63,255 bases of DNA from a bacterium (GTDB lineage Bacteria > Actinomycetota > Acidimicrobiia > Spongiisociales > ZC4RG35). Within the stretch, counting starts at the first letter, position 1. Every line of letters begins with the position of its first letter. A program made the position numbers and the translations under genes. The notes under the pieces were generated by a model. It had not been told where the DNA came from and did no database searches. It saw only the letters and a list, made by a program, of their open reading frames with translations. This document shows, piece after piece, positions 43,151 through 53,152 of this stretch. Location of the stretch: positions 1 to 63,255 of the forward strand of contig JAPPLW010000070.1 of the NCBI GenBank assembly GCA_028819345.1. The letters are read 5' to 3'.

Positions 43151-45103
43151 TTGAAATTGCGGTTGGAACTGCCCGACGGCGCAGTGATCGAGGGCGAGCC
43201 GGGCGTCACCGGCTGGGAGGTCGCCCGGGGGATCGGGGCCGGCCTGGCCCGGGCTGCGGTGGCGGTGCAACTGGATGACGAGTTACTGGATCTGACCCGT
43301 CCCCTGCAGGAGTCGGGAAGAATTCGGATAATCACCGACCACATGGAGGAGGGCCGGGAGGTGCTGCGACACTCGGCCGCCCATGTGCTGGCTCAGGCGG
43401 TACTGGATCTCTACCCGGGATCCACCTTCGCCATCGGACCTGCTATCCAGGACGGCTTCTACTACGACTTCGGAATGGAACGACCCTTCAGCCCTGAGGA
43501 TTTGTCGCAGTTGGAAGAGAGAATGGCCGAGTTGATCGCTGCCGACCAACCTTTCGTGCGCCAGTCGATGAGTCGGGACGAGGCCCTTGAAGTGTTTCGC
43601 TCTCATCCCTTCAAAGTGGAGATAATCGAATCGGTGGAATCTTCCGAGGTGGGAGAGGGGGAAGAAGTGACCATCTACAGCAACAACGGGTTTGTCGACC
43701 TGTGCCTAGGTCCACATGTTCCCTCCACCGGGCGGCTGAAGGCGGTGAAACTGCTGCGCTCCTCGGGAGCTTATTGGAGAGGAGATGAAAACAACCCGCA
43801 GTTGCAGAGAATCTACGGAACGGCCTGGGAGTCGCCGAAGGCTTTGGCGGATTATCTGCATCGGCTGGAAGAAGCCGAACGGCGCGATCATCGGAAGGTC
43901 GGCCCGGGTCTGGACTTGTTCTCGTTCCCCCGGCAATTGGGATCGGGGCTGATGGTATGGCACCCGAAAGGCGGCATGGTCAGAAAACTGATGGAGGACC
44001 ACAGCCGCAGGCTCCATGAGAAATACGGGTTCGAGTTCGTCTTCTCGCCACACCTGGCTCGCAGCCACCTTTGGGAGACCTCCGGTCACCTTGACTTCTA
44101 TGCCGATTACATGTATCCGGCAATGGCCATGGACAGGGGGGACGAGTACCTGGTAAAACCCATGAATTGCCCCTTTCACGTCCTTATTTACGGAAGCCGG
44201 GGCCGCTCATACCGGGATCTTCCCATGAGGTTGGCGGAGTTGGGCGCGGTTTACAGGTACGAGAGGTCGGGAGTGATCCACGGCGCGCTCCGGGCTCGCG
44301 GATTCACCCAGGACGACTCCCACACTTTCTGCACCCGCCAACAACTCCCCGACGAACTGGACATGCATCTTCTCTTCGTGCTCAACTGGCTGAGAGACTT
44401 CGGCTTCGAGGAATTCGAGGCCGATCTCTCCACCCGCCCCGAGAGGTTCGTGGGCGACCCCCGGATGTGGGACGTGGCGGAGGACGCCCTCCTGCAGTCG
44501 ATAAGGACCGGCGGCGTCTCCCACCGGGTGGCGGAGGGCGAGGGCGCCTTCTACGGACCCAAGATCGACATTCACGTGCGGGACGCCATCGGCAGGAGGT
44601 GGCAGATGTCCACCATCCAGGTTGACTTTGCGCTTCCCGAGAACTTCGGACTGGAGTATGCCGACTCCGACAACGTGTTTCGCCGGCCTGTAATGATCCA
44701 CTGTGCTAAAGCCGGATCCATCGAACGATTCTTCGGAGTGCTGGTTGAGCACTATGCGGGCGCCTTCCCGCTGTGGCTGGCGCCGGTCCAGGTGTCGGTG
44801 ACGCCGGTGGCCGACCGACACCTGGACTATGCCCGGGAGGTGGGAGAGCGGCTGGAGGCGGCAGGTCTGCGGACCGAGGTCGATGCTTCGTCCGATCGGC
44901 TGGGAGAGAAGATCCGGCGGGCAATGACCTCCAAACACCCCCTGGTTCTGGTGGTCGGCGACCAGGATGTGGAGAACGGGACCGTGGGCGTCCGCCGTCA
45001 CGGTGAGAAGCGTGAGAGGAGGGCGGTCCCGCTGGCCGAGGTCGTGCAGAGCCTCGCCGACGAAGCTCTCCCTCCCGGCGGCCTGGCTGAACGGCGTCCA
45101 TGA
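43151..45103 (+). CDS. thrS: Threonyl-tRNA synthetase
   Basis: About 650 aa. Domains in order: TGS (N-terminal ~60 aa), editing domain with HSAAHVLAQAV, class II catalytic core with zinc ligands in the MNCPFHVLIY block, motif 2 region RYERSGVIHGALRARGFTQDDSH, and the anticodon-binding domain ending AVPLAEVV. TTG 43151 follows GAGGAG by 6 nt and gives the expected TGS start; the longer frame overlaps mshD. No T-box leader was found. Stop overlaps the next ATG. Confidence 0.96.
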   Translation: MKLRLELPDGAVIEGEPGVTGWEVARGIGAGLARAAVAVQLDDELLDLTRPLQESGRIRIITDHMEEGREVLRHSAAHVLAQAVLDLYPGSTFAIGPAIQDGFYYDFGMERPFSPEDLSQLEERMAELIAADQPFVRQSMSRDEALEVFRSHPFKVEIIESVESSEVGEGEEVTIYSNNGFVDLCLGPHVPSTGRLKAVKLLRSSGAYWRGDENNPQLQRIYGTAWESPKALADYLHRLEEAERRDHRKVGPGLDLFSFPRQLGSGLMVWHPKGGMVRKLMEDHSRRLHEKYGFEFVFSPHLARSHLWETSGHLDFYADYMYPAMAMDRGDEYLVKPMNCPFHVLIYGSRGRSYRDLPMRLAELGAVYRYERSGVIHGALRARGFTQDDSHTFCTRQQLPDELDMHLLFVLNWLRDFGFEEFEADLSTRPERFVGDPRMWDVAEDALLQSIRTGGVSHRVAEGEGAFYGPKIDIHVRDAIGRRWQMSTIQVDFALPENFGLEYADSDNVFRRPVMIHCAKAGSIERFFGVLVEHYAGAFPLWLAPVQVSVTPVADRHLDYAREVGERLEAAGLRTEVDASSDRLGEKIRRAMTSKHPLVLVVGDQDVENGTVGVRRHGEKRERRAVPLAEVVQSLADEALPPGGLAERRP

Positions 45104-45591
45104 GCTACCGGGGACCCGACGGGATCGTCATCCCCGAGGAGGCGGCGCGCGCCGAGGCCGTCCCCGACGACCTCGATGCAGGGGCGCCGAGCCCCTATCG
45201 CTTCCCGGACCCCGGTCGACGTCGGTGGGCCGCGTGGATTTACTTGGCAATGGCCGGGCTCCTGGCGGGACTGGCCTTCTCCGAGCCCGGGCTGTGGATC
45301 ACGGCTCTCCTCGTGGCCGGGATCGGCGCGTATCAGTGGTGGGCGTCGTGGCCCCTGGTTCTCGACCAGGCCGGCGCCTTGAAGGCCGCCGCGGCAAGAG
45401 TGCCTTTCGGGGTGGGGCACGCCTCGGTGGCGGTGACGTTTGCCGGAATACGATCCCGTCCCCGCTGGCAGGTGATCGTCTACTCCTCGGAGAGCCCGCC
45501 GAGGCGCAGGGCGCTAGTGGAGATCGACGGGGTGACCGGAGAGTCCTCCGAGGACGTGTACATAGAGGACCTGGAACCTCCGCAAACCTGA
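45100..45591 (+). CDS. Hypothetical membrane protein, 163 aa
   Basis: Not recognised. A Pro/Asp-rich cytoplasmic N-terminus, one or two hydrophobic helices (about residues 43-80), and a soluble C-terminal domain (VAVTFAGIRSRPRWQVIVYSS ... ALVEIDGVTGE) that resembles a small beta fold. Overlaps thrS by 4 nt (ATGA), so it is co-translated with it. Convergent with gltA. Confidence 0.6.
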   Translation: MSYRGPDGIVIPEEAARAEAVPDDLDAGAPSPYRFPDPGRRRWAAWIYLAMAGLLAGLAFSEPGLWITALLVAGIGAYQWWASWPLVLDQAGALKAAAARVPFGVGHASVAVTFAGIRSRPRWQVIVYSSESPPRRRALVEIDGVTGESSEDVYIEDLEPPQT

Positions 45592-45604
45592 GTTAGGCGG
45601 ACTC

Positions 45605-46885
45605 TCAGAGATCTTCGGAGAGTTTCCTCTCGGTCCGACCCACATAGACCTGCCGGGGTCGAAAGATGCGTCCCTTGGGATCGGAGGCCATCTCCCTCCA
45701 GTGGGACAACCATCCGGGCAACCGGCCTATCGCGAACAGCACCGTGAACATCTCGGTCGGGAAACCCAGCGCCCTGTACAGGAACCCCGAGTAGAAGTCG
45801 ACATTGGGGTAGAGGCGTCGTTTTGCGAAGTACTCATCTGCCAAGGCCGCAGACTCCAGGTCCTTGGCAAGCTGCAGTAGGGGGTCGTCCTTGCCCAGCC
45901 GAGACAACACCTCTCCGGCCGTCGCCTTGATGATTCTCGCCCTGGGGTCGAAGTTTCGATACACCCGGTGCCCGAAACCCATCAACCGGAACGGGTCGGA
46001 GCGGTCCTTGGCGCGGTGCAAGGCTTTCTCGATGTCTCCCCCCTCCGATTGGATCTCCTCCAGCATCCCCAGCACCGCCCGGTTGGCTCCCCCGTGGAGG
46101 GGTCCGGAGAGGGCGCTGATCCCCGCGGCGATCGAAGAGAATATGCTGGCCCCGCCCGAGCCCACCAGCCGCACCGCCGATGAGGAGCAGTTCTGGCCAT
46201 GGTCGATGTGGAGAATCTGCAGCAAATCCAGCACAGCCACCTCTTCGGGGTCGGGAAGGGGGGACGAGTCGGATCCCGCCAGGGCGGTGTGGAAGAAGCG
46301 GGACGTGTAGGGGAGGTCTTCTCTCGCTCTGATGGGTCCCAGTCCCAGCAGCCGGCGGTTGATGAGCGCCGCCAGCGTGGGAATGTCAGCCAGGAGGATC
46401 CGGACCGCCTCTTCGACGGCCTCAGGCCTGCTCGACTGGGAGAACTCCGGATGGAGTCCGGCCAAGGCCAGGACCCCGGCCGCCAGGGTCGCCATCGGAT
46501 CGCTGGTGGCGGGAAAGGTGTCGAGAAAGTCATCCATGTAAGGTCGGTCGATGGCGTACCGACCGATCTCCTCCTCGAACCGGTCGATCTCGGGGCGGGA
46601 GGGAAGGTTCTCATACAGCAACAGCCAGGCAGCCTCCAGGAAGCTGACCCGGCCGGCCAACTCCTCTATCGGATAGCCGCGGTAGCTCAAGGTTCCGTTC
46701 TCGCCGTCTACATAGCTGACGGCGCTGGGATTCTCCGAGCTGTTGGCAAAGCCCCGGTCAACGGTGATGACTCCCAACTCGGAGCGAAGGCGGGAGATGT
46801 CGAGCCCCCGATCGCCGCGCGTGGGTTCTATCAGGGGCAGCTCCAACTCGCGGTCTCCGAGCAAGATTCTTGCATCATCGCCCAT
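45605..46885 (-). CDS. gltA: Citrate synthase
   Basis: 426 aa, condenses oxaloacetate and acetyl-CoA. Catalytic residues sit in HIDHGQNCSSSAVRL, LHGGANRAVLGML, GFGHRVYRNFDPRA, and the Asp of PNVDFYSGFLYRALG. The N-terminal extension, DGENGTLSYRGYPIEELA, is the hexameric type II form, which tends to be NADH-regulated in Gram-negatives; control here is unknown. It follows the EF-G-like gene by 4 nt on the same strand. Confidence 0.96.
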   Translation of the reverse strand: MGDDARILLGDRELELPLIEPTRGDRGLDISRLRSELGVITVDRGFANSSENPSAVSYVDGENGTLSYRGYPIEELAGRVSFLEAAWLLLYENLPSRPEIDRFEEEIGRYAIDRPYMDDFLDTFPATSDPMATLAAGVLALAGLHPEFSQSSRPEAVEEAVRILLADIPTLAALINRRLLGLGPIRAREDLPYTSRFFHTALAGSDSSPLPDPEEVAVLDLLQILHIDHGQNCSSSAVRLVGSGGASIFSSIAAGISALSGPLHGGANRAVLGMLEEIQSEGGDIEKALHRAKDRSDPFRLMGFGHRVYRNFDPRARIIKATAGEVLSRLGKDDPLLQLAKDLESAALADEYFAKRRLYPNVDFYSGFLYRALGFPTEMFTVLFAIGRLPGWLSHWREMASDPKGRIFRPRQVYVGRTERKLSEDL

Positions 46886-46889
46886 ACGC

Positions 46890-48941
46890 CTAATTATCGT
46901 CCTTCCGGGAGGCGTTAATGACCTTTTGAGCTTCCTGGGGAGGGATTTCGGAGTAGTGGTCGAAAGCCACCTCGAAAGTCCCCCGCCCGCTGGTCATGGA
47001 CCGGAGGTCCACGGCGTAACGCTGTATTTCCGCCATGGGGACCTCGGCGGAGATGATCCGCAGGGAACCGTCCGTGTCCATGCCGAACACGCGGCCCCGC
47101 TTGGCATTGATGTCCCCGATCACGTCCCCGGTGTATTCCTCGGGCACCTTCACCGAAAGCTGGGTGATCGGCTCCAGGAGGACGGGCCGAAGCTCCTGGG
47201 TGGCCGCCCGAACCGCGGCGATCCCGGCCATCCGGAAGGAGAGTTCGTCCGAGTCCACCGAGTGATACTTCCCGTCGAACACCTCGGCGGAGACGTCGAT
47301 CACCGGGTACCCGGCCAGCACGCCGCGGGCGAAGGCTTCCTGGATCCCCTTGTCCACCGCCGGTATGTACTGGCGGGGTATGGATCCTCCCTTGATGGAG
47401 TCGATGAACTCATATCCCTCGCCTTGGGCCTGAGGGGCGAACCTCACGAAGGCGACGCCGAACTGCCCGCGCCCTCCGGTCTGCTTCTTGTGTTTCCCTT
47501 CCGCCTCGGCCCTCCCAGTGATCGTCTCGCGATAGGGGATCTTGGGCAGGGCAGTGTCCACTTCCACCCCGAACTTGCGGTTGATACGGGCCAGGGTCAC
47601 GTCAAGATGGACGTCTCCAAGCCCTGCCAGGATCGTCTCGCCGGTCTCGGAGCGTCGCTCCACGGCCAGCGTGGGGTCTTCCTCCACAGCCCTCTGCAGG
47701 GCAGTGGAGAGCTTCTCCTCGTCCTGGGTGGAGCGGGGAAACACCGCCAACTCCATCACCGGCTTCGGGTAGACGGCCGGAAGTATCACGGCGTCCGATC
47801 CGGGAGAACGCAGGGTGGACCCGGTGGTGGCCTTGTCCACCTTCGCCACCGCGGCCACGTCCCCGCACAGGATCCGGTCGGTGGTGATCGGGTTGCGACC
47901 CTGGAGGAAGAACAAGTTGCTGACCCGTACCGCCTGCCCGCCTGCCAACTCCAGGGTGTCGTCGGACTGGATAGACCCGCTGAACACCCGCAGGATGGAG
48001 ATCCGCCCCACGTACGGGTCCCCGATCGTCTTGAACACATATGCCACCGCAGCGCCCTCCTCGGCTATCTCGACAGAGCCCTCCGAGAGAGGAGGCGCGG
48101 GGCGCTCGAGCGGGGAGGGAGCGAAACTCTTCAGAAAGTCGGCAAGGACGTCGATCCCGATCATCTGACTGGAGGAGCCCGCCAGTACCGGGAAGATCTC
48201 CCCGGCCCGCATGGCTTCCCGAATGACCGACACGATCACCGCCTGTTCGGGCTCCTCTCCCTCGAAGTAGGCGGTCATCAGGTCATCATCGGTTTCCACC
48301 ACCGACTCGACCAACTCCAAGTGGGCCTCTTCCAGGACGGCTGCCACCTCAGCAGGCGCGCTGGTCGCCACGGCGCCCCGGGGATTGCCTTCCTCGTAGA
48401 GGTCCACCTGGCCCGAACTGACCCGGGCCACGCCCCTCAAGTCTGCCTCCTCTCCCACATTGATCACCAGCGGCGCTATCCCCTTGCCGAACGCTTCCCG
48501 CAACTCCTCCAAGGTGCGGTTCAGGGAGGAGCGATCCCGGTCGAGCTTGGTGACGAACACCGCCCGGGGCGTGCCCTCTTCGGCAGCCACCTTCCACATC
48601 AACTCGGTCTGTACCTCCACGCCGTCCACTCCAGAGACGACGAAGAGGGCGAGGTCCGCCACCCGGATGGCGGATCGGGCGTCACCCGAGAAGTCGGCGT
48701 ATCCAGGGGTGTCGATCAAGTTTATCTTGCATCCGTCCCACTCGAGGGAGGCGACCGACAGGTTGAGAGAGAGTTTTCTCTCCTCTTCTTCCGGCTCGTG
48801 GTCCAACATGGTGGTTCCCCGGTCCACCGACCCCAACCGGGTCGTGACGCCCGCGGTGAACAGCAGAGCTTCGGCCAGGGAAGTCTTACCACTCCCCCCA
48901 TGGCCTATCAGGGCTACGGTGCGAATCGAATCAGGTGACAA
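46890..48941 (-). CDS. Elongation factor G-like protein (EF-G2 / FusA2 type)
   Basis: 683 aa with the full EF-G domain set: GTPase, domain II, III, IV (GGRGQFGVAFVRF) and V. The GTPase motifs depart from translational EF-G: P-loop GHGGSGKTS, no RGITI switch, DTPGYADF with Tyr replacing the His that drives hydrolysis, TKLD for NKxD. This is the EF-G2-like group found beside canonical EF-G in mycobacteria; a translation or ribosome-related role is possible, classic translocation unlikely. TTG 48941 after GAGGAG is preferred to the longer frame from 49016. Followed by gltA with a 4-nt gap. Confidence 0.9.
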   Translation of the reverse strand: MSPDSIRTVALIGHGGSGKTSLAEALLFTAGVTTRLGSVDRGTTMLDHEPEEEERKLSLNLSVASLEWDGCKINLIDTPGYADFSGDARSAIRVADLALFVVSGVDGVEVQTELMWKVAAEEGTPRAVFVTKLDRDRSSLNRTLEELREAFGKGIAPLVINVGEEADLRGVARVSSGQVDLYEEGNPRGAVATSAPAEVAAVLEEAHLELVESVVETDDDLMTAYFEGEEPEQAVIVSVIREAMRAGEIFPVLAGSSSQMIGIDVLADFLKSFAPSPLERPAPPLSEGSVEIAEEGAAVAYVFKTIGDPYVGRISILRVFSGSIQSDDTLELAGGQAVRVSNLFFLQGRNPITTDRILCGDVAAVAKVDKATTGSTLRSPGSDAVILPAVYPKPVMELAVFPRSTQDEEKLSTALQRAVEEDPTLAVERRSETGETILAGLGDVHLDVTLARINRKFGVEVDTALPKIPYRETITGRAEAEGKHKKQTGGRGQFGVAFVRFAPQAQGEGYEFIDSIKGGSIPRQYIPAVDKGIQEAFARGVLAGYPVIDVSAEVFDGKYHSVDSDELSFRMAGIAAVRAATQELRPVLLEPITQLSVKVPEEYTGDVIGDINAKRGRVFGMDTDGSLRIISAEVPMAEIQRYAVDLRSMTSGRGTFEVAFDHYSEIPPQEAQKVINASRKDDN

Positions 48942-49099
48942 GCGGGCTCCTCGTGACAATTTGGCAGGTGAATTCAGGATAGCGCAAACAGCCCGCCCCC
49001 TATTTGGCCGCGGCACGCGGTAATTTCGGGGTGCATGGCTCTGTTAGGCAGTGACGGACAATTGCCGCTAGCTCGGAGAGCGGTTAGCGTGAGGGAACC

Positions 49100-49672
49100 G
49101 TGATAGACATTTGGGTGCGCCCTCACCTGAGAAGGGTGCTTGATCCCATCGGCCGTTTCCTGAACCGGTGCGGGATCAGCCCTGCCGCCCTCACCTTCTT
49201 CGGCTTGGGGGTGACCATCGTCGGGGCCGTGATCATTTCTCTTGAGTTCCTGGTGACCGGTTCGGTGATCGCCCTGGCAGGTTCGGCGATCGACGGTCTG
49301 GACGGCTCGCTTGCGCGTGCGGCCGACAAGGTCACCAAAAGAGGAGCGTTCCTGGATGCCTCGGTGGACCGGCTCGGCGAGGTCGCCTGCTTCTCGGGAT
49401 TGGCGGTGGCCCGCGCCGGCGAGCCGCGGACCCTGATGCTGATCGTCCTCTCGGTGTCCGGCGCCTTGATGATCCCATACCTGCGGGCCCGGGCCGAAGC
49501 GGAAGGACTGAGGGGGACCGGGGGCTTCATGGGCCGCGCCGAGAGGGTGATTCTCTTTGCTCTGGGGCTTCTGACCGGATGGGTCGAGCCTATGTTGTGG
49601 GCCATGACCGTTCTCTGCTGGGTCTCTGCCCTGCACCGCTTCGTGGTGGCCTACCGAGAACTGAAGCGGTGA
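49100..49672 (+). CDS. pgsA: CDP-alcohol phosphatidyltransferase, phosphatidylinositol-phosphate synthase type
   Basis: 190 aa integral membrane enzyme. Its signature D-x2-D-G-x2-A-R-x8-G-x3-D-x3-D is complete (around residues 65-91). In this neighbourhood (acyltransferase and pimA next) the expected reaction is CDP-diacylglycerol plus inositol phosphate to phosphatidylinositol phosphate, as for mycobacterial PgsA1. Start GTG 49100. Overlaps the next gene by GTGA. Confidence 0.92.
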   Translation: MIDIWVRPHLRRVLDPIGRFLNRCGISPAALTFFGLGVTIVGAVIISLEFLVTGSVIALAGSAIDGLDGSLARAADKVTKRGAFLDASVDRLGEVACFSGLAVARAGEPRTLMLIVLSVSGALMIPYLRARAEAEGLRGTGGFMGRAERVILFALGLLTGWVEPMLWAMTVLCWVSALHRFVVAYRELKR

Positions 49673-50547
49673 AGTCCCGTTTCGCCTACTGGGGCGTCAG
49701 GGCGGCCTCGGGATTCATGCGCATCTGGCCGCTGTGGGTGGTGCAACCCCTGGGCGGGGCCGCCGGAGTGGTGGCTTCCCTGCTTCTGCCGCGGCGTCGC
49801 CGCATGGCCGGAAGACACGCCGGCAGGACGGGACTGGACGCGAAGCTCGGCAGCCGCTCCCGGGCGGTCAGAAAGATGTTCGCCAGTTATGGCCAGTACT
49901 GGGGGGAGTCCCTGTGGGCCGCTCCCCGCAATGTGAGGCGAATGGCGGGGCGCTTCGACCTGGATGGGGCCGAGGTGCTGGAGAACGCCCTGGAAGACGG
50001 GAAGGGCGTGGTGGTTGTGTTGCCGCACCTGGGCAACTGGGAGATGGCTGGCGCAGCCGTCTGGGACATGAATGTAGAAGTGGTGGCGGTGGCCGAGAAC
50101 CTGGCAAACTCCTATATTCGCGATTGGTTTTCCCGGGTGCGGGGATTGACGGGCATAAACGTCGTGTTCGCCCACCGGGGTCTTCTCGGCGAACTCGAGA
50201 AAAAGCTTGACAGCCGGACCGCGGTTTGCCTTCCTTCCGATCGGGACCTGAGCGGCAGGGGCATCCCGGTGCAGTTTTTCGGGGAGGAGACGACCCTGCC
50301 GGCCGGGCCGTTGCTGTTGGGCATTCGTTCCGGGCGCCCGGTAATCCCGGTGGCCGTCTACTTCGAGAAGAAGAGCCGTTACCGGGCAGCTCTGAGGCCG
50401 CCCCTGGCCATTCCCGGGGAGGGAAGCCTCTCCGAGAGGCTCACCAAGGGCGCGCAACTCATGGCATCTGCATTCGAGGACCTGATCAAGGCCGCTCCCG
50501 AGCAGTGGCATCTCCTCCAGCCCAACTGGCCCTCCGACCGGGTTTGA
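49669..50547 (+). CDS. LpxL/PatA-like phosphatidylinositol mannoside acyltransferase
   Basis: 292 aa. Lysophospholipid acyltransferase superfamily with the catalytic H-x4-E motif in PHLGNWEMAG, and LPSDRDLSGRGIPVQFFG and GRPVIPVAVYFEKK downstream, like LpxL/HtrB. Position between pgsA and pimA indicates the PatA role: transferring palmitate to the mannose of PIM. GTG 49669 inside the pgsA stop; a longer frame exists but overlaps pgsA. Confidence 0.88.
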   Translation: MKSRFAYWGVRAASGFMRIWPLWVVQPLGGAAGVVASLLLPRRRRMAGRHAGRTGLDAKLGSRSRAVRKMFASYGQYWGESLWAAPRNVRRMAGRFDLDGAEVLENALEDGKGVVVVLPHLGNWEMAGAAVWDMNVEVVAVAENLANSYIRDWFSRVRGLTGINVVFAHRGLLGELEKKLDSRTAVCLPSDRDLSGRGIPVQFFGEETTLPAGPLLLGIRSGRPVIPVAVYFEKKSRYRAALRPPLAIPGEGSLSERLTKGAQLMASAFEDLIKAAPEQWHLLQPNWPSDRV

Positions 50548-50556
50548 CCCTGGCTC

Positions 50557-51600
50557 ATGAGGGTCTGCCTGGTCTCACCGTATGACCTGACCCAGGACGG
50601 CGGCGTCCAGGCGCAGGTGCTGGGCCTGGCAGCATGGCTGACAGGCCAGGGCGACGAGGTGCGGGTCGTCGCTCCCCGTCTGCCCGAGGACACAGACGGG
50701 GTGGAGGTGGGAAGGGTGGTGCGTATCCGAGCCAACCGGTCGGTGGCGCCGATCTGTCTTTCGCCGAGGGTCTCGGTCCGGATGAAGGAGACCCTCGGGT
50801 GGGGTGAGGTGGCGCACATTCACGAGCCGCTCATGCCCATGGTCGGGCTGGCCGCGTTGCGGATCCGGGGTCCCAGGGTGGCCACCTTCCACGCCGACCC
50901 CCCGGGATGGGTGAGCCGGCTCTACCGCGGTCTGCATCCATGGGTGCGTTCCCTCAAAGCGCCCCGGACCCTGGTTACCGCGGTCAGCCGGCAGGCGGCG
51001 GTGGCCCTGCCATCCGGTTGGAAACCCGAGGAGATCGTTCCCAACGGAGTGGAGACGGCCATCGGTGGGGAGGGGGTGGACCGGAAGAGGGGGAGGGTGG
51101 TGTTTCTGGGCCGGGACGAGCCGCGCAAGGGTCTGAGCGTCTTGCTGGAAGCCTGGCCGCGGATCAGGAGTCGCCATCCACATGCGGAGTTGGTGGTGAT
51201 GGGCGCCGAGCGTCCGGATCCGCCTGAGGGCGCCCTCTTTCTTGGGAGGGTGGATGCTGAGGTCAAAGAACGGACACTGCGGTCGGCCGAGGTCTATGTC
51301 GCCCCCAACCTGGGAGGGGAGAGCTTTGGGATAGTGCTGGTGGAGGCCATGGCGGCAGGTTGCGCGGTGATCGCCTCCGACATGACCTCCTTCCGGGAAG
51401 TCGCCGGCTCGGCGGCGAGGTATTTCAGGACCGGAAGTGTTGATGGGATGGTGGAACAGGTCCACCAGGTCCTGGGTAGTCCCCCGGTCTCGGCTCGACT
51501 CTCGGAGGCGGGCACGTTGCGGGCGAACAGGTTTTCCTGGGATAGGGTGGGCCCGGCCTACCGGGATTGCTACGAAAGGGTGATTCGTCGGAGCGCATGA
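50557..51600 (+). CDS. pimA: Phosphatidylinositol alpha-mannosyltransferase PimA
   Basis: 347 aa, GT4 family GT-B glycosyltransferase. N-terminal VSPYDLTQDGGVQAQVLGLA acceptor loop, HIHEPLMPMVGLAAL, nucleotide-binding FLGRDEPRKGLSVLLEAW and the E-x7-E motif in GESFGIVLVEAMAAG. Adds the first mannose from GDP-mannose to phosphatidylinositol at the inner membrane face. Operon order pgsA-acyltransferase-pimA matches mycobacteria. Confidence 0.94.
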   Translation: MRVCLVSPYDLTQDGGVQAQVLGLAAWLTGQGDEVRVVAPRLPEDTDGVEVGRVVRIRANRSVAPICLSPRVSVRMKETLGWGEVAHIHEPLMPMVGLAALRIRGPRVATFHADPPGWVSRLYRGLHPWVRSLKAPRTLVTAVSRQAAVALPSGWKPEEIVPNGVETAIGGEGVDRKRGRVVFLGRDEPRKGLSVLLEAWPRIRSRHPHAELVVMGAERPDPPEGALFLGRVDAEVKERTLRSAEVYVAPNLGGESFGIVLVEAMAAGCAVIASDMTSFREVAGSAARYFRTGSVDGMVEQVHQVLGSPPVSARLSEAGTLRANRFSWDRVGPAYRDCYERVIRRSA

Positions 51601-51671
51601 TGTCGGAGCCCTCCGGGTAAACCGTCGCTATTGTGGCCCGCCCGACCGTAAGGGTGGTTAAGATTAAGGGG

Positions 51672-52571
51672 ATGGACCAGAGCAACGGTATGAAGACCGG
51701 CACGGAGTTGGTCAAGCGGGGACTTGCCGACATGCTGAAGGGAGGCGTGATCATGGACGTGGTCGACGCCGACCAGGCGCGGATCGCCGAGGATGCGGGG
51801 GCGGTGGCGGTGATGGCATTGGAGCGGGTCCCGGCCGACATCCGCAAGGACGGAGGGGTGGCGCGGATGGCCAATCCCGCCAAGGTGACCGAGATCATGG
51901 GGGCCGTGACCATACCGGTGATGGCCAAGTGTCGGATCGGGCACTTCCTCGAGGCCCGTGTCCTGGAGGATTTGGGGGTGGATTACATAGACGAGTCGGA
52001 GGTGCTCACTCCTGCCGACGAGGAGTACCACGTGGACAAGTGGCCATTCACCACTCCCTTCGTCTGCGGCGCCCGTGACCTGGGGGAGGGGTTGCGACGC
52101 CTGTCGGAGGGCGCCGCCATGATCCGCACCAAGGGAGAAGCCGGCACCGGCAACGTGGTGGAGGCGGTGCGGCACATCCGGGCCATCACCAGCCAGATGG
52201 AGGCGCTGGCCGACATGACCGACGAAGAGCAGGCAGACCAGGCCGCGATGATGAGGGTCTCTCCCGAACTGGTCAAGGAGGTGGCTTCCCTGGGTCGCCT
52301 GCCGGTGGTCAATTTCGCGGCGGGAGGGATCGCAACGCCCTCCGATGCGGCCCTGATGATGGCCCTCGGCTGTGACGGGGTGTTCGTGGGCAGCGGCATC
52401 TTCAAGAGTTCCCAACCCACCGCCTACGCCGCAGCAATCGTGAAGGCGACTACTTACTGGGACAACCCCGGGGTGATCGCCAAGGTGTCGCGGGGTCTGG
52501 GAGAGCCCATGCGGGGCAAAGAGATAGGAACCCTGGAACCAGCTGAGCGTTTGGCCGCCCGGGGTTGGTGA
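51672..52571 (+). CDS. pdxS: Pyridoxal 5'-phosphate synthase lyase subunit PdxS
   Basis: 299 aa TIM barrel. [50 protein letters not shown] (catalytic Lys) and [16 protein letters not shown] are diagnostic. Makes PLP from ribose 5-phosphate, glyceraldehyde 3-phosphate and ammonia delivered by PdxT. Start ATG 51672. Confidence 0.98.
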   Translation: MDQSNGMKTGTELVKRGLADMLKGGVIMDVVDADQARIAEDAGAVAVMALERVPADIRKDGGVARMANPAKVTEIMGAVTIPVMAKCRIGHFLEARVLEDLGVDYIDESEVLTPADEEYHVDKWPFTTPFVCGARDLGEGLRRLSEGAAMIRTKGEAGTGNVVEAVRHIRAITSQMEALADMTDEEQADQAAMMRVSPELVKEVASLGRLPVVNFAAGGIATPSDAALMMALGCDGVFVGSGIFKSSQPTAYAAAIVKATTYWDNPGVIAKVSRGLGEPMRGKEIGTLEPAERLAARGW

Positions 52572-53146
52572 CCGTGCCGCCCACCATCGGGGTGTTGGCG
52601 CTCCAGGGAGACGTGCGGGAGCACCTTCTCGCTCTTGAGCGTCTGGGCGAACCGACCCGATCGGTGCGCCTGCCCGAGGACCTGAGGGGACTGGACGGGT
52701 TGGTCATTCCGGGCGGCGAGTCCACGACCATCGGCCGCCTCGCCGAACGGTTCGGGTTATTGCACCCTCTGCGCGCCGCCATGGCGGACGGGCTTCCCAC
52801 CCTGGCCACCTGCGCGGGAATGATCCTGGTGGCAGGGGCCATCGTTGAGGGAGATCAACCACTGCTGGGAGCCTTGGACGTGGTGGTGCGCCGCAACGCC
52901 TTCGGACGACAGAACGAGTCCTTCGAGATCGACCTGGACGTAAAGGGTTTGGACCGGCCTTTTCACGGTGTGTTCATCCGGGCGCCGTGGGTGGAGAAGG
53001 TGGGGAGCGATGTCGAGGTGCTGGCCCGGGTAGGGGACCGCCCGGTGATGGTCAGCTCCGGCCGGATGATCGCTACGTCATTTCATCCGGAGTTGACGGA
53101 CGACTCCCGCATCCACCGCCTGTGGATGGAAGAAACAGGGGGCTAG
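52568..53146 (+). CDS. pdxT: Pyridoxal 5'-phosphate synthase glutaminase subunit PdxT
   Basis: 192 aa class I glutamine amidotransferase. Nucleophile Cys in ATCAGMI, His-Glu pair in SFHPEL, substrate loop [13 protein letters not shown] 52568 overlaps the pdxS stop by 4 nt; TTG 52565 is an alternative. Supplies ammonia to PdxS in a dodecamer. Confidence 0.97.
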   Translation: MTVPPTIGVLALQGDVREHLLALERLGEPTRSVRLPEDLRGLDGLVIPGGESTTIGRLAERFGLLHPLRAAMADGLPTLATCAGMILVAGAIVEGDQPLLGALDVVVRRNAFGRQNESFEIDLDVKGLDRPFHGVFIRAPWVEKVGSDVEVLARVGDRPVMVSSGRMIATSFHPELTDDSRIHRLWMEETGG

Positions 53147-53152
53147 AGGACC

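Noticed and set aside
46743-48938. 731-codon open frame on the plus strand
   Set aside because: Mirror of the EF-G-like gene; His/Gly/Arg/Pro-rich translation with no family resemblance.
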